This document shows, in pieces, positions 1-13,700 of a stretch of 64,000 nucleotides of DNA. Positions within the stretch are counted from its first letter, which is position 1. Each line of letters starts with the position of its first letter. Source of the DNA: Macrolepiota albuminosa (lineage: Eukaryota > Basidiomycota > Agaricomycetes > Agaricales > Agaricaceae); contig JAMWFC010000131.1 of the NCBI GenBank assembly GCA_027475525.1, forward strand, positions 186,001-250,000, in the 5' to 3' direction. The notes beneath the pieces were generated by a model. It did no database searches. It saw only the letters and a list, made by a program, of their open reading frames with translations, and was not told the origin of the DNA. The translations under genes and the position numbers were made by a program.

Positions 1-1789
1 AACAGCTGCGAACTCTTCAACTATCTTCTCAGTGCGCATTCAAACTTTTTTCCTTTCGAAGTCAATCTTCATTTAACCTTTTGTTGTAGATTCCGAGGGT
101 CCCGTGCCGCTCGAACTTCCTGAGCAGTGGTTGTGGGATATCATCGATGAATTTATTTACCAGTTCCAGGTATTTTGCACCTGGAGATCAAAAGTCAAGT
201 CGAAGACAGAAGATGAACTCATGGTGTTGGCTGAAGGTGGCCAGGTGAATTCTACGCCTTACGCGATATTCGTTATTAACTGAAAATACCTAGGTCTGGA
301 GCTCGTATAGTGTCCTTAACGTCCTCTACTCTCTTATTCAAAAATCGCGCATCAATGAGTATATTATTGCCCAACAAGAGGGTAAAACACCGGAGGAAAT
401 TGCGTAAGTAAATGGTTTCCATCTCTGTTGTTCTAATCTAAAATGACTTTTTCCAGCGAAATTGTTGGAGAGTATGGCCAGCGTCCCCTCTACCGTAACT
501 TGGGTTACTTCAGTCTCGTTGGCCTTTTACGTGTTCACGTCTTGTTGGGCGACTTTACTCTCGCGCTAAAGGTCATAGAGAATGTGGAGCTTAACCAAAA
601 GGTTTGTTGCAACCCTGTCCTTCGCGTTCTGCTGTTATTTACGATAACCTAGTCGCCATACACTAGGGTAACTGCGTGCCATGTTGCAACGTACTACTAC
701 GTCGGCTTCTGCTACCTTATGCTTCGTCGCTACCCAGACGCCATTCGAACCTTTGTCAGCATTCTCAATTTCATCATGCGGATGAGGCAATATCATACAC
801 GCAGTTACCAGTACGACCAGGTAAGGTTCTACATGTTCCTCCTTTTATGGTAGCTCATTGACTTGTACGCAGATCAGTAAAACAGCTGACAGGATGTACG
901 CCCTATTCGCCATCTGCAATGCCTTATCACCAAGCAGACTCGATGATAACGTCGCAAACACTTCTAAAGAGCGGTTTGGAGAGCAATTTGCCAAGATGGC
1001 TCGTGGAGGGTGCGTCCTCAACAATCGTATGTTATTCAAGTTTATTCTTACATTTTCCCTTCCCCTTTCAGTTCGGATTCCCTCCCTGCGTTTGAGGAAC
1101 TCTTCCTTTACGCCTGCCCGAAATTCATCAGCGCCAACCCTCCTCCCTACGAAGACCCAGCTGCAATCTCCCTTCTCATCTCTCCTCCAACCGATTCCCA
1201 GGCAAATGTATCATTAAACGCCCTTGACCCTACACATCGGCATCTCAAACTTTTCCTGGCTGACGTGGTCGCTCAGGCACCTGTTCCGACTCTTCGAAGC
1301 TTCCTGAGGTTGTATACAAGCCTGGGAGCAGCAAAGCTGGCTAACTTCCTCGATGTGGATGAGGAGGAAATTGTCCAGGAGATGATGCTACTGAAACAGT
1401 CGAGCAAGAGCGTTAGCAAAGTGCCTGGAAGCGAGAAAGGCAGTCATCTTGATGGCGACATGGTGGCGACCAGTGACCTAAATTTCGTTATCGCAGAGGT
1501 GAGCTATACAGCTTCTACATGTCATGGCGACGAAAATTCACTTGTCTCACAGAACATGGTGCACATTGCCGAATCCACCATAGGCCGGCGGTATGCAGGT
1601 TGGTTCATCAAGAACACGGAGCGTACAATGCGGATATACGATGATCTGAAGAACATGCCGTTACCTCAACCTTCCAAAAGCACGACTGGCCCCGTTGCAG
1701 CTAACTCAACATCCGCTCATGATACCCAATCAAAAGCACCGAGAACAGGTGGTCAAAAAGTTGCTTGGGGAGGTGCCAAGGTGGCATGA
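1..1789 (+). CDS. eIF3 subunit L, 3' part of gene (5' end outside window)
   Basis: Core subunit of translation initiation factor 3, which acts in the cytoplasm on the 40S ribosome. Exons read from splice sites and coding continuity are about 1-32, 90-244, 294-403, 457-601, 653-820, 873-1009, 1072-1498 and 1553-1789. Family hallmarks are [33 protein letters not shown], the [19 protein letters not shown] block and, near the end, [17 protein letters not shown]. The 54-base intron 1499-1552 keeps the frame open, so an unspliced reading would add 18 residues. The tail after the conserved core is short, rich in Ser, Thr and Gly, and ends at the TGA at 1787. The gene looks intact and CpG content is normal, unlike the repeats further on. 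The start codon lies upstream of the window. Confidence 0.95.
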
Positions 1790-2342
1790 TCAATTCACTC
1801 TGCCTGTCGATGCCGTCTGTGTCTCTTATTCTGAGAATGTAAATCTATGCTGTCATTGTGAGCGAAAAGGAAAAGCGATGCGTTGTATAGCCTAAGGTTA
1901 TCGCTGAAAGTCTAATATTAATTTTGTTGCGAAATCCAAACTACGTTCTGACAATTGCCTGAGCAAAACATCGCAGTGCCAGGGTTCCACGTGATAGACG
2001 CGTCCGGCTCCATCATAATTTAGGCGGATATGGCCTTGTCTCTCTTTGTAAGGTAGTGCGATCTATTCACTCGTTGACTCTGCTGCCCTGCACAAGGGTA
2101 CTCGTGCGGTCCTTTCTTGGTCGCCTCTTGTTATGTGTTCTTTGGTCCCGGTCTCTTCAAGAGTTCTGCATAAGGTCCACCATCGTTTTCCCTTGCAGCC
2201 GTTCAGCAATTCTAGCCACTAGACAGATTTATCCCTTGATTTACCACGATGAAGCTCCAGATACTTCTCAGTAATCTTGAGTATATAATGAGAGAGTTCT
2301 TCGGCTTCCCCTATATCCTCTCCCTCCACCGGACCATTGAAA
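1790..2342. other. intergenic spacer between eIF3L and the GH95 gene
   Basis: No coding signal is supported here. It should contain the eIF3L 3' UTR and the promoter of the fucosidase gene. Short open frames at 2056 and 2249 have no recognisable content and are treated as chance. Confidence 0.6.
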
Positions 2343-5300
2343 TGTGGGCCACTCGCCTGCTTGCGTTCGCACATCTTGTGACGCTTTCGATATCTGCACC
2401 TCCAGGGTTTCCTTTGTCTGGCAACGGCCTTTGGTTCAACACATCGGCAAATGTCTGGGCTAAGGAATGGCTTCCGGTTGGCAATGGGTATCTTGCTGGT
2501 ACGAGATCCAAAATCTTATAATCTACAAGGAAACATTCTCATGCCAGTGGTACAGCTATGGTACCTGGTGGGACCGCTTATGAAGCGACTCAACTGAACA
2601 TAGAATCGCTATGGAGTGGTGGACCGTTCTCTGATCCTGTACACTGAACTTCTTTCATCAAGGGTTGCTTTGTAACTGATCCTAATTTGTTATAGTCATA
2701 CAATGGCGGCAACAAGAAGTCTGGTGATCAGTTCAGCACTGCTCAAGTCATGGATGACATTCGCCGACAAATCTTCCAGAGTCGCACTGGTGACATTAGT
2801 AGTGAGTTCCGTTGACCACGCTGAAGGTTGATATGACACCTGATCCGAAGTATAAAGGCATTTCCCAGCTGACAACAGAGCCCGGTGCATATGGTCAGTT
2901 TTTCCCTTCAACTAGACGTAATTAGGCTGATGCGTGACCATTAGGTTCTTATGCCGGGGCAGGATATTTGATCTCCCGGATCAACACTACGGGGATCGTG
3001 TCTAACTATGGTCGGTATTTGGATCTGGATGAAGGCATATCACGTACTATTTGGACGCAATCAGGAACCACCTATGTTCGGTAAGTTTATTCTACACTCG
3101 AAATGCCCTCCAAATTTCCATCCTTCATTATAGTACTACGATTTGTTCACATCCCACACAAGCATGTTCGCAACATATCACTACAACTGCGTCACAAGGT
3201 TCTGCTCTTGCCCTTCCGAATCTTTCATATTCGTTTTCTTCAAGCCAAGAAACTGGCCTTCCCGCACCTAATGTTACTTGCCTGGATTCAAGCACGTTGC
3301 AAATTCGAGGAGCTATTGAGCCGAATGGCGGAATGATATATGAAATTTTAGCTCGCCTCCAAACTATCCCCGTCAGTAACCAGTCAGAAACCACCCAATG
3401 TATTCAACTTCCTGTGCCTTCTGGTTCCCCGGCGAATGCCACCCTCCAAGTGAAAGCTGGTACTTCACGTGAGGCGTGGATATCATGGGTTGGAGACACG
3501 GACTACTCTATGGATGCAGGCAACGCCGAATTCGGATATTCATTCCGCGGATCTGATCCTCACAGTGCTCTCTTCGGTCTCATTTCCTCATCAACTCTAG
3601 ATACCTCCTCATTTTCGTCTCTTCTCTCCCAGCATGTCGCGGATTACAAAGCAGCACTAACAGACAAATTCTCATTATCTTTGGGACAGACACCTCGACT
3701 TGATGTTCCTACAGACGTCATTAAAGCAGAGTACCAGATCGACGTTGGAGATAGATATCTGGAATGGTTATTATTTAATTATGGTCGTTACATGCTCGTG
3801 AGTAGCGCGCGAGGCTCGCTTCCTGCCAATTTGCAAGGCAAATGGGCTAATGGATACGCTAGCGCTTGGAGTGCTGGTGCGTGTGTTGTTGTATGTCGAA
3901 TGATTTGTTCTCATTGCATGTATTTCAGATTATCGTATGTACTCGTACAGCGTTTCGAATTCACAACACACGAAATAATCATTTTTAGATTCAAACATCA
4001 ATATTCAGATGAACTATTGGGCCGCAGAGATGACTAACCTCGACGTGACTATTCCTCTCTTTGATTACTTCGAGGTGCGCTTTCTGCTGAATCTTTCGTA
4101 TCCTCTTTTTCAATCAATATTTGCAGAAAACTTGGATGCCGCGCGGTGCGTACACGGCTCACGTCCTATACAACATCTCAAGGGGTTGGGTAACCCATAA
4201 TGAGGTCAGTCCCACAACGATTGTGTTGAATTATTTTTCAACGCAGCCCTAGATGAACGTCAGTTCCCGGATTTGTTTTGTCCTTCAATTGACCAAAATT
4301 ACGTCCTGTTAGATCTTTGGACATACAGGCATGAAAGGTCCTGGAGACACAGCGTCGTACTCCGATTACCCTGGTGTGTTGTTTTCATTTGTGCTGACCC
4401 ATTGAAGCTCAAAGATTATACATCTCATCTTCAGAATCGAATGCCTGGATGGTATGTTCCTTTCGTGAAAGGGCTTGAATATAACTGATGACGAGTAGAT
4501 GGTCCATGTATGGGACCACTTCGACTATACTAATGACGTTGCTTGGTGGAAATCTCAAGGATGGCCACTAATCAAGGCGGGTTTGAACAAATCATTAGTT
4601 TCGTGAAGTTGATTAAAACCTGATTAGGGTGTAGCAAGCTTTCATCTCGACAAACTTATTCCAGATCTCTACTTTAACGATACTACCCTTGTTGTCAGTC
4701 CATGCAATTCCCCAGAGCAACCGCTGATCACTTTCGGTACTTCTCTATCACTCTAGCAGTCCTCATCTAATGCTGATTTGCCAGGATGTGCTCATGCACA
4801 ACAATTGATTTGGCAACTTTTCAATGCTGTGGAGAAAGGTTTTGACGCTTCTGGTGATACTGATACCACATTCTTAGCTGGTATGTTCCGAGCAAATACG
4901 TCCGGCTTCTTTCTCACAACCAATCTCGCGATAGAGGTCAAGGCCAAACGCGCCAAAATGGACAAGGGTATTCATATTGGCTCTTGGGGACAACTCCAAG
5001 GTGATTCCTTTCAATTCGCTTGGTGAGGCGATGCTCATCATTCTTTCTACTGTTTAGAATGGAAGGTCGACCGTGACTCCCCGACGGACACTCATCGTCA
5101 CCTTTCACACTTGATCGGCCTCTATCCAGGATACGCTGTCACTGGCTACGATTCTTCTATACAGGGCAATTTTACCAAGCAACAAGTCATTGATGCGGCG
5201 ACTGTCAGCTTAATACATCGTGGAAATGGCACGGGGCCTGATGCTGATTCCGGCTGGGAGAAAGCATGGAGGGCAGCTGCGTGGGCCCAGCTGGGAAATG

Positions 5301-5834
5301 CTACTGAGTTCTATCATGAATTATCTGTGAGTTTACCCAACTTTTGCCTTCTTTTCGGTGCTGATAGTTATGGCCATAGTACGCGATCAACCGCAACTTT
5401 GGTCCTAGTCTCTTCAGTCTCTACAACCCATCTGATCCCGACCCTATTTTCCAAATCGACGCGAACTTGGCATATCCTGCGGCACTTCTTGTAAATTTCT
5501 AATACCTATACTACAGTCATGAATATCCATCTCATTAATTTTTCGCCAGAACGCGCTAATCCAGGTTCCCGATGTCTCCAGCTACTCCACTCCTTTGACA
5601 GTGACGCTTCTTCCTGCGCTCCCTAAACAGTGGCCTTCAGGATCAATCAAAGGTGCGCGCCTTCGTGGTGGCTTGACTCTCGATCTGCAATGGAGCAATG
5701 GGAAGCCGGTCATTGCGTCTTTCAAGGCAGATGACGACATTGTGTCGCGGAATGTGTTGGTTATGTATAGAGGAAAGGAACTTGCGTCCTTTAAGACAGC
5801 GAGGGGGTTTACCACATCAATCAGTAGTTTCTGA
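2343..5834 (+). CDS. Secreted glycoside hydrolase family 95 (alpha-L-fucosidase type)
   Basis: GH95 enzymes release alpha-linked L-fucose (some act on related sugars) by an inverting mechanism. Start chosen at 2343 because [19 protein letters not shown] forms a signal peptide directly followed by the family start ([16 protein letters not shown] type). About a dozen short introns interrupt the gene; exon 2 begins near 2550, and the longest exon is about 3135-3880. Key sites are visible: the [12 protein letters not shown] motif (about 3989-4035) with the two active-site Asn; SPE (about 4702-4720) matching the general-acid Glu; and [11 protein letters not shown] (about 5450-5480) matching the conserved Asp region. 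The C-terminal beta domain ([20 protein letters not shown]) ends at the TGA at 5832. No disruption was seen. It is likely exported and used on plant, fungal or animal glycans; the substrate is inferred from the family only. Confidence 0.93.
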
Positions 5835-6685
5835 GAGCAGTTAGATTATATCAAGGATACCAACAAGAGTACTCGGTAGTTCATTCGAAATTCGGGCACT
5901 ACCACGTTGAAATGTATGTGTCTCCTAGTAGTGATCTAGAAGCGCTGCGTTAATTGGTCCGTTGGTCTGTTGGCTTATTGTGCTATCCGAGGGGTTTCCG
6001 CATACTCAGTTACCTGTGTCACTATGCTCATTTGACTTGAAGGCAGGGGTCAGTTGGGCATAGATCATTGTCTGTATATAGCCTCAGTTACTTTTGTTCT
6101 CCCACGACACGCACTGAGGCTGTAAGTCATCACTCGCTCATCGCAGATGTACCTAGAACTCACCCATACTTCGTTCTCTTTTTTCACCATCTTTGTTTCT
6201 AATGATGTGAATTTGTAAAGTTTGATTATAACGTAGTTCAATATATTTTAAATAACTCTTTTCATCTACAAGTTCGGGCTCGAAACACGATAAATGCGTA
6301 TATGATCATGATCTGATGTTTCATCATTTTTGATGCAACTACTTAAAGTGCGCTCCAAATGAGCTCATAAGTAATACTAATCAAACTAACCATCATAGTC
6401 GTTGATGGATCCATCTTCAAAACTCTTTCTTCCATGATCTTTGTTACAGGTAATAAGTTACTAGCATTGGGTAAGTAAATTAGTCAAGTCTAATAATGAG
6501 TCCAACACATCTCAGTCCGTGTACAATAGACTGAGGCACCCCTTTCCAAAACTACCGCGGACCCACCGTCGCTTTCCTCACCCGGCCCAATCTTGGGTGC
6601 GAGAGGCACCTGATTCTGCCACGACACTTGCATCGTCGTGCTTTCATTCGACGAAGACTGGGTCGTGCACTTACTTTTTGCTTAC
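5835..6685. other. intergenic, no gene recognised
   Basis: AT-rich spacer following the GH95 stop. I see no family match or splice-supported reading frame. It probably contains the fucosidase 3' UTR. Confidence 0.5.
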
Positions 6686-6689
6686 GCTT

Positions 6690-7564
6690 TTACTCCTGCG
6701 ATGGATCCTCAGTATCGGTGTGCGCTTCTCCCCACCCCGCTCCCATTAACGTGCTTCTCCGTCTTAGCATACACACCGCTGTTATAGTTCCCCACGCTGC
6801 ATGGATCAGACTGAGTCTTTCCTGTCGATCTCTGGTAAACCATCTAACACCCCCTTCCCCGTTCTCATGCTCTGCCTGCCCATCCCTCTCCCAAACACCA
6901 GCACTCTCACCTTCAAATTCAAATCTCCACGCACATATTCCCTTCCCTCCGCACCAAATCACCGACCCCGTTGGCTCCACATCTGCACCCCGGCCCGAAA
7001 TCACAATTGTAAAATCACCGACATGCGTACCAGGGGACATGGTCGCGGCGGGCGAGAAGCTTGCCAAGGGAGAGGCGAAGGAGGACGTGGTGGCGGGGAG
7101 AACGGTGTTATCTCGAACGGGGCTGCGTGTGCGTGTACGTGCAGGGCATGCATGTGCTCGTGTGCACGAGGATGGCGTAAGGACGAGACAGGGCTCGGGC
7201 TCGGGCTCGGGCTCGGGAAGGACTGCGCATACGGCGTGTAGGAGCTCATGCCCAAGTTTGTGTTTGTAATACCGACGGCCGCCGTGTGGTATCCAGGCGC
7301 GAAGGCGATGCATCTTTTTTTGTCGCAAATAGCCGTCGATGGCACTCAAACGAGAGCGGTCGGTACGAGTTGTCATTCGAGCTCACCGATGTCGAAGCTG
7401 ATATTGGGGGCCATGAAGACTGCTGGAACCAGACATCTTATGTTGGGTGACTGTGTTGTCACGACGACGGTACCGATGTTGTCGAGAATACTCACTCTGT
7501 ACCGTTCCACAAGGTGATATCCAGATTGGATAAGTCCTGTGTGCGATTTCAGAAGTGCAGGCAT
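6690..7564 (-). pseudogene. possible relic of an unidentified gene, minus strand
   Basis: Three minus-strand frames carry protein-like stretches in order: YHLVERYRVSILDNIGTVVV and CLVPAVFMAPNISFDIGELE (7373-7564), then FAPGYHTAAVGITNTN (about 7250-7300), then FTIVISGRGADVEPTGSVIW (about 6940-7010). The pattern of hydrophobic beta-strand-like segments, Ser/Pro linkers and a CpG-rich composition suggests one gene broken by frameshifts or introns. I do not recognise the family with confidence. The plus-strand frames over the same bases look like shadows. Confidence 0.3.
7191..7217. repeat. GGGCTC hexanucleotide microsatellite
   Basis: Four copies of GGGCTC plus a partial copy. On the minus strand it would encode a Pro-Glu or Ser-Pro run inside the possible relic gene. 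Simple slippage repeat. Confidence 0.85.
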
Positions 7565-7749
7565 ATGGAATAGGACGCTCGAAATTTATTGTATACAGGC
7601 CTATCTATCTTCATCTCACAATCACAGTGTTACTATTTCGAGGGTGTGAACGAAGGCCCAGGCGCGAGAACAGCTTTGTGTCACAAATCATTCGATGTGA
7701 GAAAGCCCATTCTTTCCTTCCTTTTGTTCAAGTACGATTGACGCCCCCC

Positions 7750-10700
7750 ATGCAGAATATCAAGACAGACCAAAAACAACGCGGGTTGAGGATGTTATCT
7801 TTGGGTATGCTCTTTTGACTGTGAATCGCGATTACTAACGTTATCGGAATGGATCATCCAGATGACGGTGGTGTACGTGGACTGTCTGAGCTTCTTATTC
7901 TCCGAGAAATCATGTTTCGTCTAATGCACCTGGAGAACGCTCAATCTCTGCCTAAGCCTTGTGATTATTTTGATATAATCGGTGGAGCTGGAACAGGAGG
8001 GTATGTGACAAAGCATCGCTACGAAGTTGAATATTCAATAATGAAGTATATCAGGGTAATCGCATTGATGCTTGGTCGACTCCGTATGCCCATTGACCTG
8101 GCTATTGAGAAGTATGTATTGTTCAGCCGGGAGGTCTACTCCGATGTTAAGACATGGAATGGGAAGTTCAAGGCAACTGTCTTTGAGTCGGGCATGAAAG
8201 GTATCTTACGATCTGCTGGGTTTCCAGAGGATGTCTTGATGGAAGAGGATGATCCACTCTGCAGAAGGTACTAAAGTCTTTTTCATTTATATTTCTCAGC
8301 TGACAATGCAATCACCTTGAAGTTTTGTGGTGGCTCTTCCTTCTGCCAATATGACATCTCGAATCTTCAGAACATATGGGGTATCTGCCAATCCAGGCTA
8401 TAATTGTACAGTGGTACAAGCTGCCCGTGCCACCACTGCTACTCCTCAAATTTTCAAACCTCTATCTATTATTTCTGGTGGAGTCTGTGAGACCTTTGTA
8501 GGTGCAGGTTTGCGCTATAGCAATCCAACTCGCCTTCTTATAAAAGAAGCTGTAACTGTTTTCGGTTTTTCTCACCCAGTGGCATGTTTGGTTAGTATAG
8601 GAGCAGGGCACAGTGGTCATGTTTCCTGGGAGCCTGCCAATGAGACTGGCCAAAAAATGATGGAACTTCTTTATCAAATAGCCACTGATTGTGAAGAGGT
8701 AGCTGAGGCTCTTGAGGAGGAGTATCTGCAAATGCCTGGCCTGTTTTACAGACTTAATGTAGAACAAGGGCTTCAAAAGATGGCTCTGGATGATTGGAAC
8801 AGGCAGGGAGAAATTAAAGCACACTCTCAGTCCTATTTGCAGAAGACCAAAGTTACAGAGAAATTGAATGGTCTTATAAAGATTTTATATAGCTGTTTTC
8901 AACAGACCACTCTTGGGGTTCTTAGTAAGTAGTTGCTTAATCTCAATTGAATGAATTATTTTCTGACATTTATTAGAGGGTGGAACTATGCCTACAAGTT
9001 TTTCTGATCAACAAACACCTTCTCATATACTTGGACCAGTCCTTCTTCCTATTGTTCCTCCTCCATCTCCACTGTTCACTGGCAGAGCAGACATTCTGTT
9101 ACATCTTCAAAAGTGTTTTGATCCTCTTCAATCTTCATTAAAAATGCAAGTGCAGCAGCGTTGTGTGCTACATGGCTTGGTTCGAGCTGGAAAAACACAA
9201 ATTGCACAGCAATTTTGTCATGAATTTGGAAACAGGTATGAAAACTATTTCGTTTTCTCCATGTTATGATTTAATTTAATCAACTAGATTTTCCTCTATA
9301 TATATGATAGATGCTAGCTCCAAAGCATCAATTGAACAGTTTTTGACTTTACTTGCTCAAAGTGCTAATTTGCTATATATATGATAGATGCTAGCTCCAA
9401 AGCATCAATTGAACAGTTTTTGACTTTACTTGCTCAAAGTGCTAATTTGTCTGATACAACACCTGCTGCTGCTATTCTATGGCTTTGTCACCAAAAAAAA
9501 GAATGGTTAATGCTTTTTGACAATGCTGATGATCCTGATGTTATTTTACAAGAATTCTTTCCAAAATGTAGTCATGGAAATATTCTTATAACAAGCAGAA
9601 ATGAGGCATCAAAAATGTGTGCATCTAAAAATTGTTATAAAATTGGAGAAATGATAGCTGAAGACTCATTGGAAGTGTTTTATAAAACTAGTCAGAGACA
9701 AAAAACTGAAGAAGATGCTGTAAAGGAGCTTCTTCAAGAACTGGGCTATTTAGCATTAGCTATTGTTCAGGCAGGGAGCTATCTTCTTCACAATCAATAC
9801 ATTGAAGTAAAGCAGTACCTGACAAGGTTCAAAGAAAATAAAATGAGATATATGGCAAGAACAATAAATCAGACAATTGATAGCTATCAGCTTTCTGTTT
9901 TTGCCACATGGAATTTGAGCTATCAGAAGCTGAATGAACAAGCAAAAGCACTTCTTATGTTATGTGGTGTATTACACAATACTAAGATACCTATATCAAT
10001 TCTGGAAAGAGCTTGGAAAAAGCTTCCTGACACTCATAAGACAGACATCCAAGAATTAGAGAACTTTCTTCAAAAGTTTGTAACAGATGATAAAAAGTGG
10101 AGTAATGAGTTACTTGAAGAAGCAGTTGAGTTACTCAGATCATATTCATTGGTGGAAATAAAAGAAAAAGGAGCCATGCTGTTAGAAATTCACTCACTTG
10201 CTCATAGTTGGGCTTTTCAATCGTTATCACCAGAAGAGCAAATAAAAGCCAAAAAATTGACACAACAACTGTTTTATTGCTTAGAAAATGAAGGATTGAC
10301 ATATGGAGATGCAGCTCAATGGGTACTACATATACAGGCATTAATGACTTGTCTAGATTATAAATGTGAGAATTATAAACTGGCAGAAAAACTTGTCAAC
10401 ATTTTTTTCACTGCACACTTTTGGAGTAGTGCAGAGCATCTTCAGTGGCAAGTTGTTGAAGAGCATCAGAGAATTCTAGGAAATAGCAATTTAATCACTA
10501 TACAGGCTATGTCTAAACTTGCTGAAATATATTGGGAGGGTGAAAAATTGGAGGAGGCTGCAAAGCTTTATCATGAAGTGTTGAGAGTCAGGAAGGAAAA
10601 ATTTGGAGACAGACATCCAGAGACCATTCAAGCCATGTCTGACCTTGCTGCAACATTTAGGCAAGGTGGCAAACTGGAGGAGGCTGTAAAGCTTTATCAT

Positions 10701-13700
10701 GAAGTGTTGAGAGTCAGGAAAGAAGAATTTGGAGACAGACATCCAGAGACCATTCAAGCCATGTCTGACCTTGCTGCAACATTTAGAGAAGGTGGAAAAC
10801 TGAAGGAGGCTGAGGACCTTGAGCAAGAAGTGTTAAGAGTCAGGAAGGAAGAATTTGAAGACAGACATCCAGAGACCATTCAAGCCATGTCTGACCTTGC
10901 TGCAACATTTAAGCAAGGTGGCAAACTAGAGGAGGCTACAAAGCTTTATCATGAAGTGTTGAGAGTCAGGAAGGAAGAATTTGGAGACAGACATCCAGAG
11001 ACCATCCAAGCCATGTCTGATCTTGCTGCAACATTTAGGCAAGGTGGCAAACTGGAAGGGGCTTTAAAGCTTTATCATGAAGTGTTGAGAGTCAGGAAAG
11101 AAGAATTTGGAGACAGACATCCAGAGAGCATTAAAGCTATGTCTAACCTTGCTGCAACATTTTGGGAAGGTGGAAAACTGAAGGAGGCTGAGGATCTTGA
11201 GCAAGAAGGATTGAGAGTCAGAAAAGAAGAATTTGGGGGAAGGCATTCAGAGACTATTCAATCCATGTCTAACCTTGCTAGAATATTTGAAAAAGGTGGC
11301 AAACTGCAGGAGGCTGAGGATCTTGAACAAGAAGTGTTGAGAGTCAGGAAGGAAGAATTTGGAAACAGACATCCAGAGACCATTCAAGCCATGTCTGACC
11401 TTGCTACAACATTTTGGAAAGGTGGCAAACTGGAGGAGGCTGCAAAGCTTTATCATGAAGTGTTGAGAGCCAGGAAGGAAGAATTTGGAGAGAGGCATCC
11501 AGAGACTATTCAAGCCATGTCTAACCTTGCTGGAACATCTAGAAAAAGTGGAAAACTGGAGGAGGCTGCAAAGGTTTATCATAAAGTGTTGAAAGTCAGA
11601 AATGAAGAATTTGGAGACAGACATCCAGAGACTATTCAAGCCATGTCGGACCTTGCTACAACATTTTGGCAAGGTGGCAAACTGGAGGAGGCTGCAAAGC
11701 TTTATCATGAAGTGTTGAGAGCCAGGAAGGAAGAATTTGGAGAGAGACATCCAGAGACTATTCAAGCCATGTCTAACCTTGCTACAATATTCTGGCAAGG
11801 TGGCAGACTGGAGGAGGCTGCAAAGCTTTATCATGAAGTGTTGAAAGTCAGGAAGGAAGAATTTGGAGACAGACATCCAGAGACCATTCAAGCTATGTCT
11901 AACCTTGGTGCAACATTTTGGAAATGTGGAAAACTAAAGGAGGCTGAGGATCTTGAGCAAGAAGTGTTGAGAGTCAGACAAGAAGAATTTGGGGAAAGGC
12001 ATTCAGAGACTATTCAAGCCATGTCTAACCTTGCTACAATATTCTGGCAAGGTGGCAGACTGGAGGAGGCTGCAAAGCTTTATCATGAAGTGTTGAGAGT
12101 CAGGAAGGAAGAATTTGGAGAGAGACATCCAGAGACTATTCAAGCCATGTCTAACCTTGCTGGAACATCTAGAAAAAGTGGAAAACTGGAGGAGGCTGCA
12201 AAGGTTTATCATGAAGTGTTGAAAATTAAGAAGGAAGAATTTGGAGAGAGACATCCAGAGACCATCCAAGCCATGTTTAACCTTGCTATAATATTCTGGC
12301 AAGGTGGCAGACTGGAAGAGGCTGCAAAGCTTTATCATGGAGTGTTGAGAGTCAGGAAGGAAGAATTTGGAGAGAGACATCCAGAGACCATCCAAGCCAT
12401 GTCTAACCTTGCTGGAACATCTAGAAAAAGTGGAAAACTGGAGGAGGCTGCAAAGCTTTATCATGAAGTGTTGAAAGTCAGGAAGGAAGAATTTGGAGAC
12501 AGACATCCAGAGACTATTCAAGCCATGTGTGACCTTGCTACAACATTTTGGCAAGGTGGCAAACTGGAGGAGGCTACAAAGCTTTATCAGGAGGTGTTGA
12601 GTGTCAGGAAGGAAGAATTTGGATACAGACATCCAGAGACCATTCAAGCTATGTCTAACCTTGGTGCAACATTTTGGGAACGTGGAAAACTAAAGGAGGC
12701 TGAGGATCTTGAGCAAGAAGTGTTGAGAGTCAGACAAGAAGAATTTGGGGAAAGGCATTCAGAGACTATTCAAGCCATGTCTAACCTTGCTACAATATTC
12801 TGGCAAGGTGGCAGACTGGAGGAGGCTGCAAAGCTTTATCATGAAGTGTTGAGAGTCAGGAAGGAAGAATTTGGAGACAGACATCCAGAGACCATTCAAG
12901 CTATGTCTAACCTTGGTGCAACATTTTGGAAATGTGGAAAACTAAAGGAGGCTGAGGATCTTGAGCAAGAAGTGTTGAGAGTCAGACAAGAAGAATTTGG
13001 GGAAAGGCATTCAGAGACTATTCAAGCCATGTCTAACCTTGCTACAATATTCTGGCAAGGTGGCAGACTGGAGGAGGCTGCAAAGCTTTATCATGAAGTG
13101 TTGAGAGTCAGGAAGGAAGAATTTGGAGACAGACATCCAGAGACCATTCAAGCTATGTCTAACCTTGGTGCAACATTTTGGAAATGTGGAAAACTAAAGG
13201 AGGCTGAGGATCTTGAGCAAGAAGTGTTGAGAGTCAGACAAGAAGAATTTGGGGAAAGGCATTCAGAGACTATTCAAGCCATGTCTAACCTTGCTACAAT
13301 ATTCTGGCAAGGTGGCAGACTGGAGGAGGCTGCAAAGCTTTATCATGAAGTGTTGAGAGTCAGGAAGGAAGAATTTGGAGACAGACATCCAGAGACCATT
13401 CAAGCTATGTCTAACCTTGGTGCAACATTTTGGAAATGTGGAAAACTAAAGGAGGCTGAGGATCTTGAGCAAGAAGTGTTGAGAGTCAGACAAGAAGAAT
13501 TTGGGGAAAGGCATTCAGAGACTATTCAAGCCATGTCTAACCTTGCTACAATATTCTGGCAAGGTGGCAGACTGGAGGAGGCTGCAAAGCTTTATCATGA
13601 AGTGTTGAGAGTCAGGAAGGAAGAATTTGGAGACAGACATCCAGAGACCATTCAAGCTATGTCTAACCTTGGTGCAACATTTTGGAAATGTGGAAAACTA

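Noticed and set aside
858..1217. Open frame over the eIF3L gene in another frame
   Set aside because: It reads through an intron and shifts out of the eIF3L frame; the spliced reading explains the conservation.
3051..3135. Extension of the large GH95 frame upstream to 3051
   Set aside because: The stretch contains a GTAAGT...TAG intron; the true exon joins TTYVR to TTICSHPT at about 3080 and 3135.
6628..7269. Plus-strand frame of 213 codons
   Set aside because: Composition is low-complexity (Gly-Ser repeat from the hexanucleotide run) and the minus strand gives more protein-like text.
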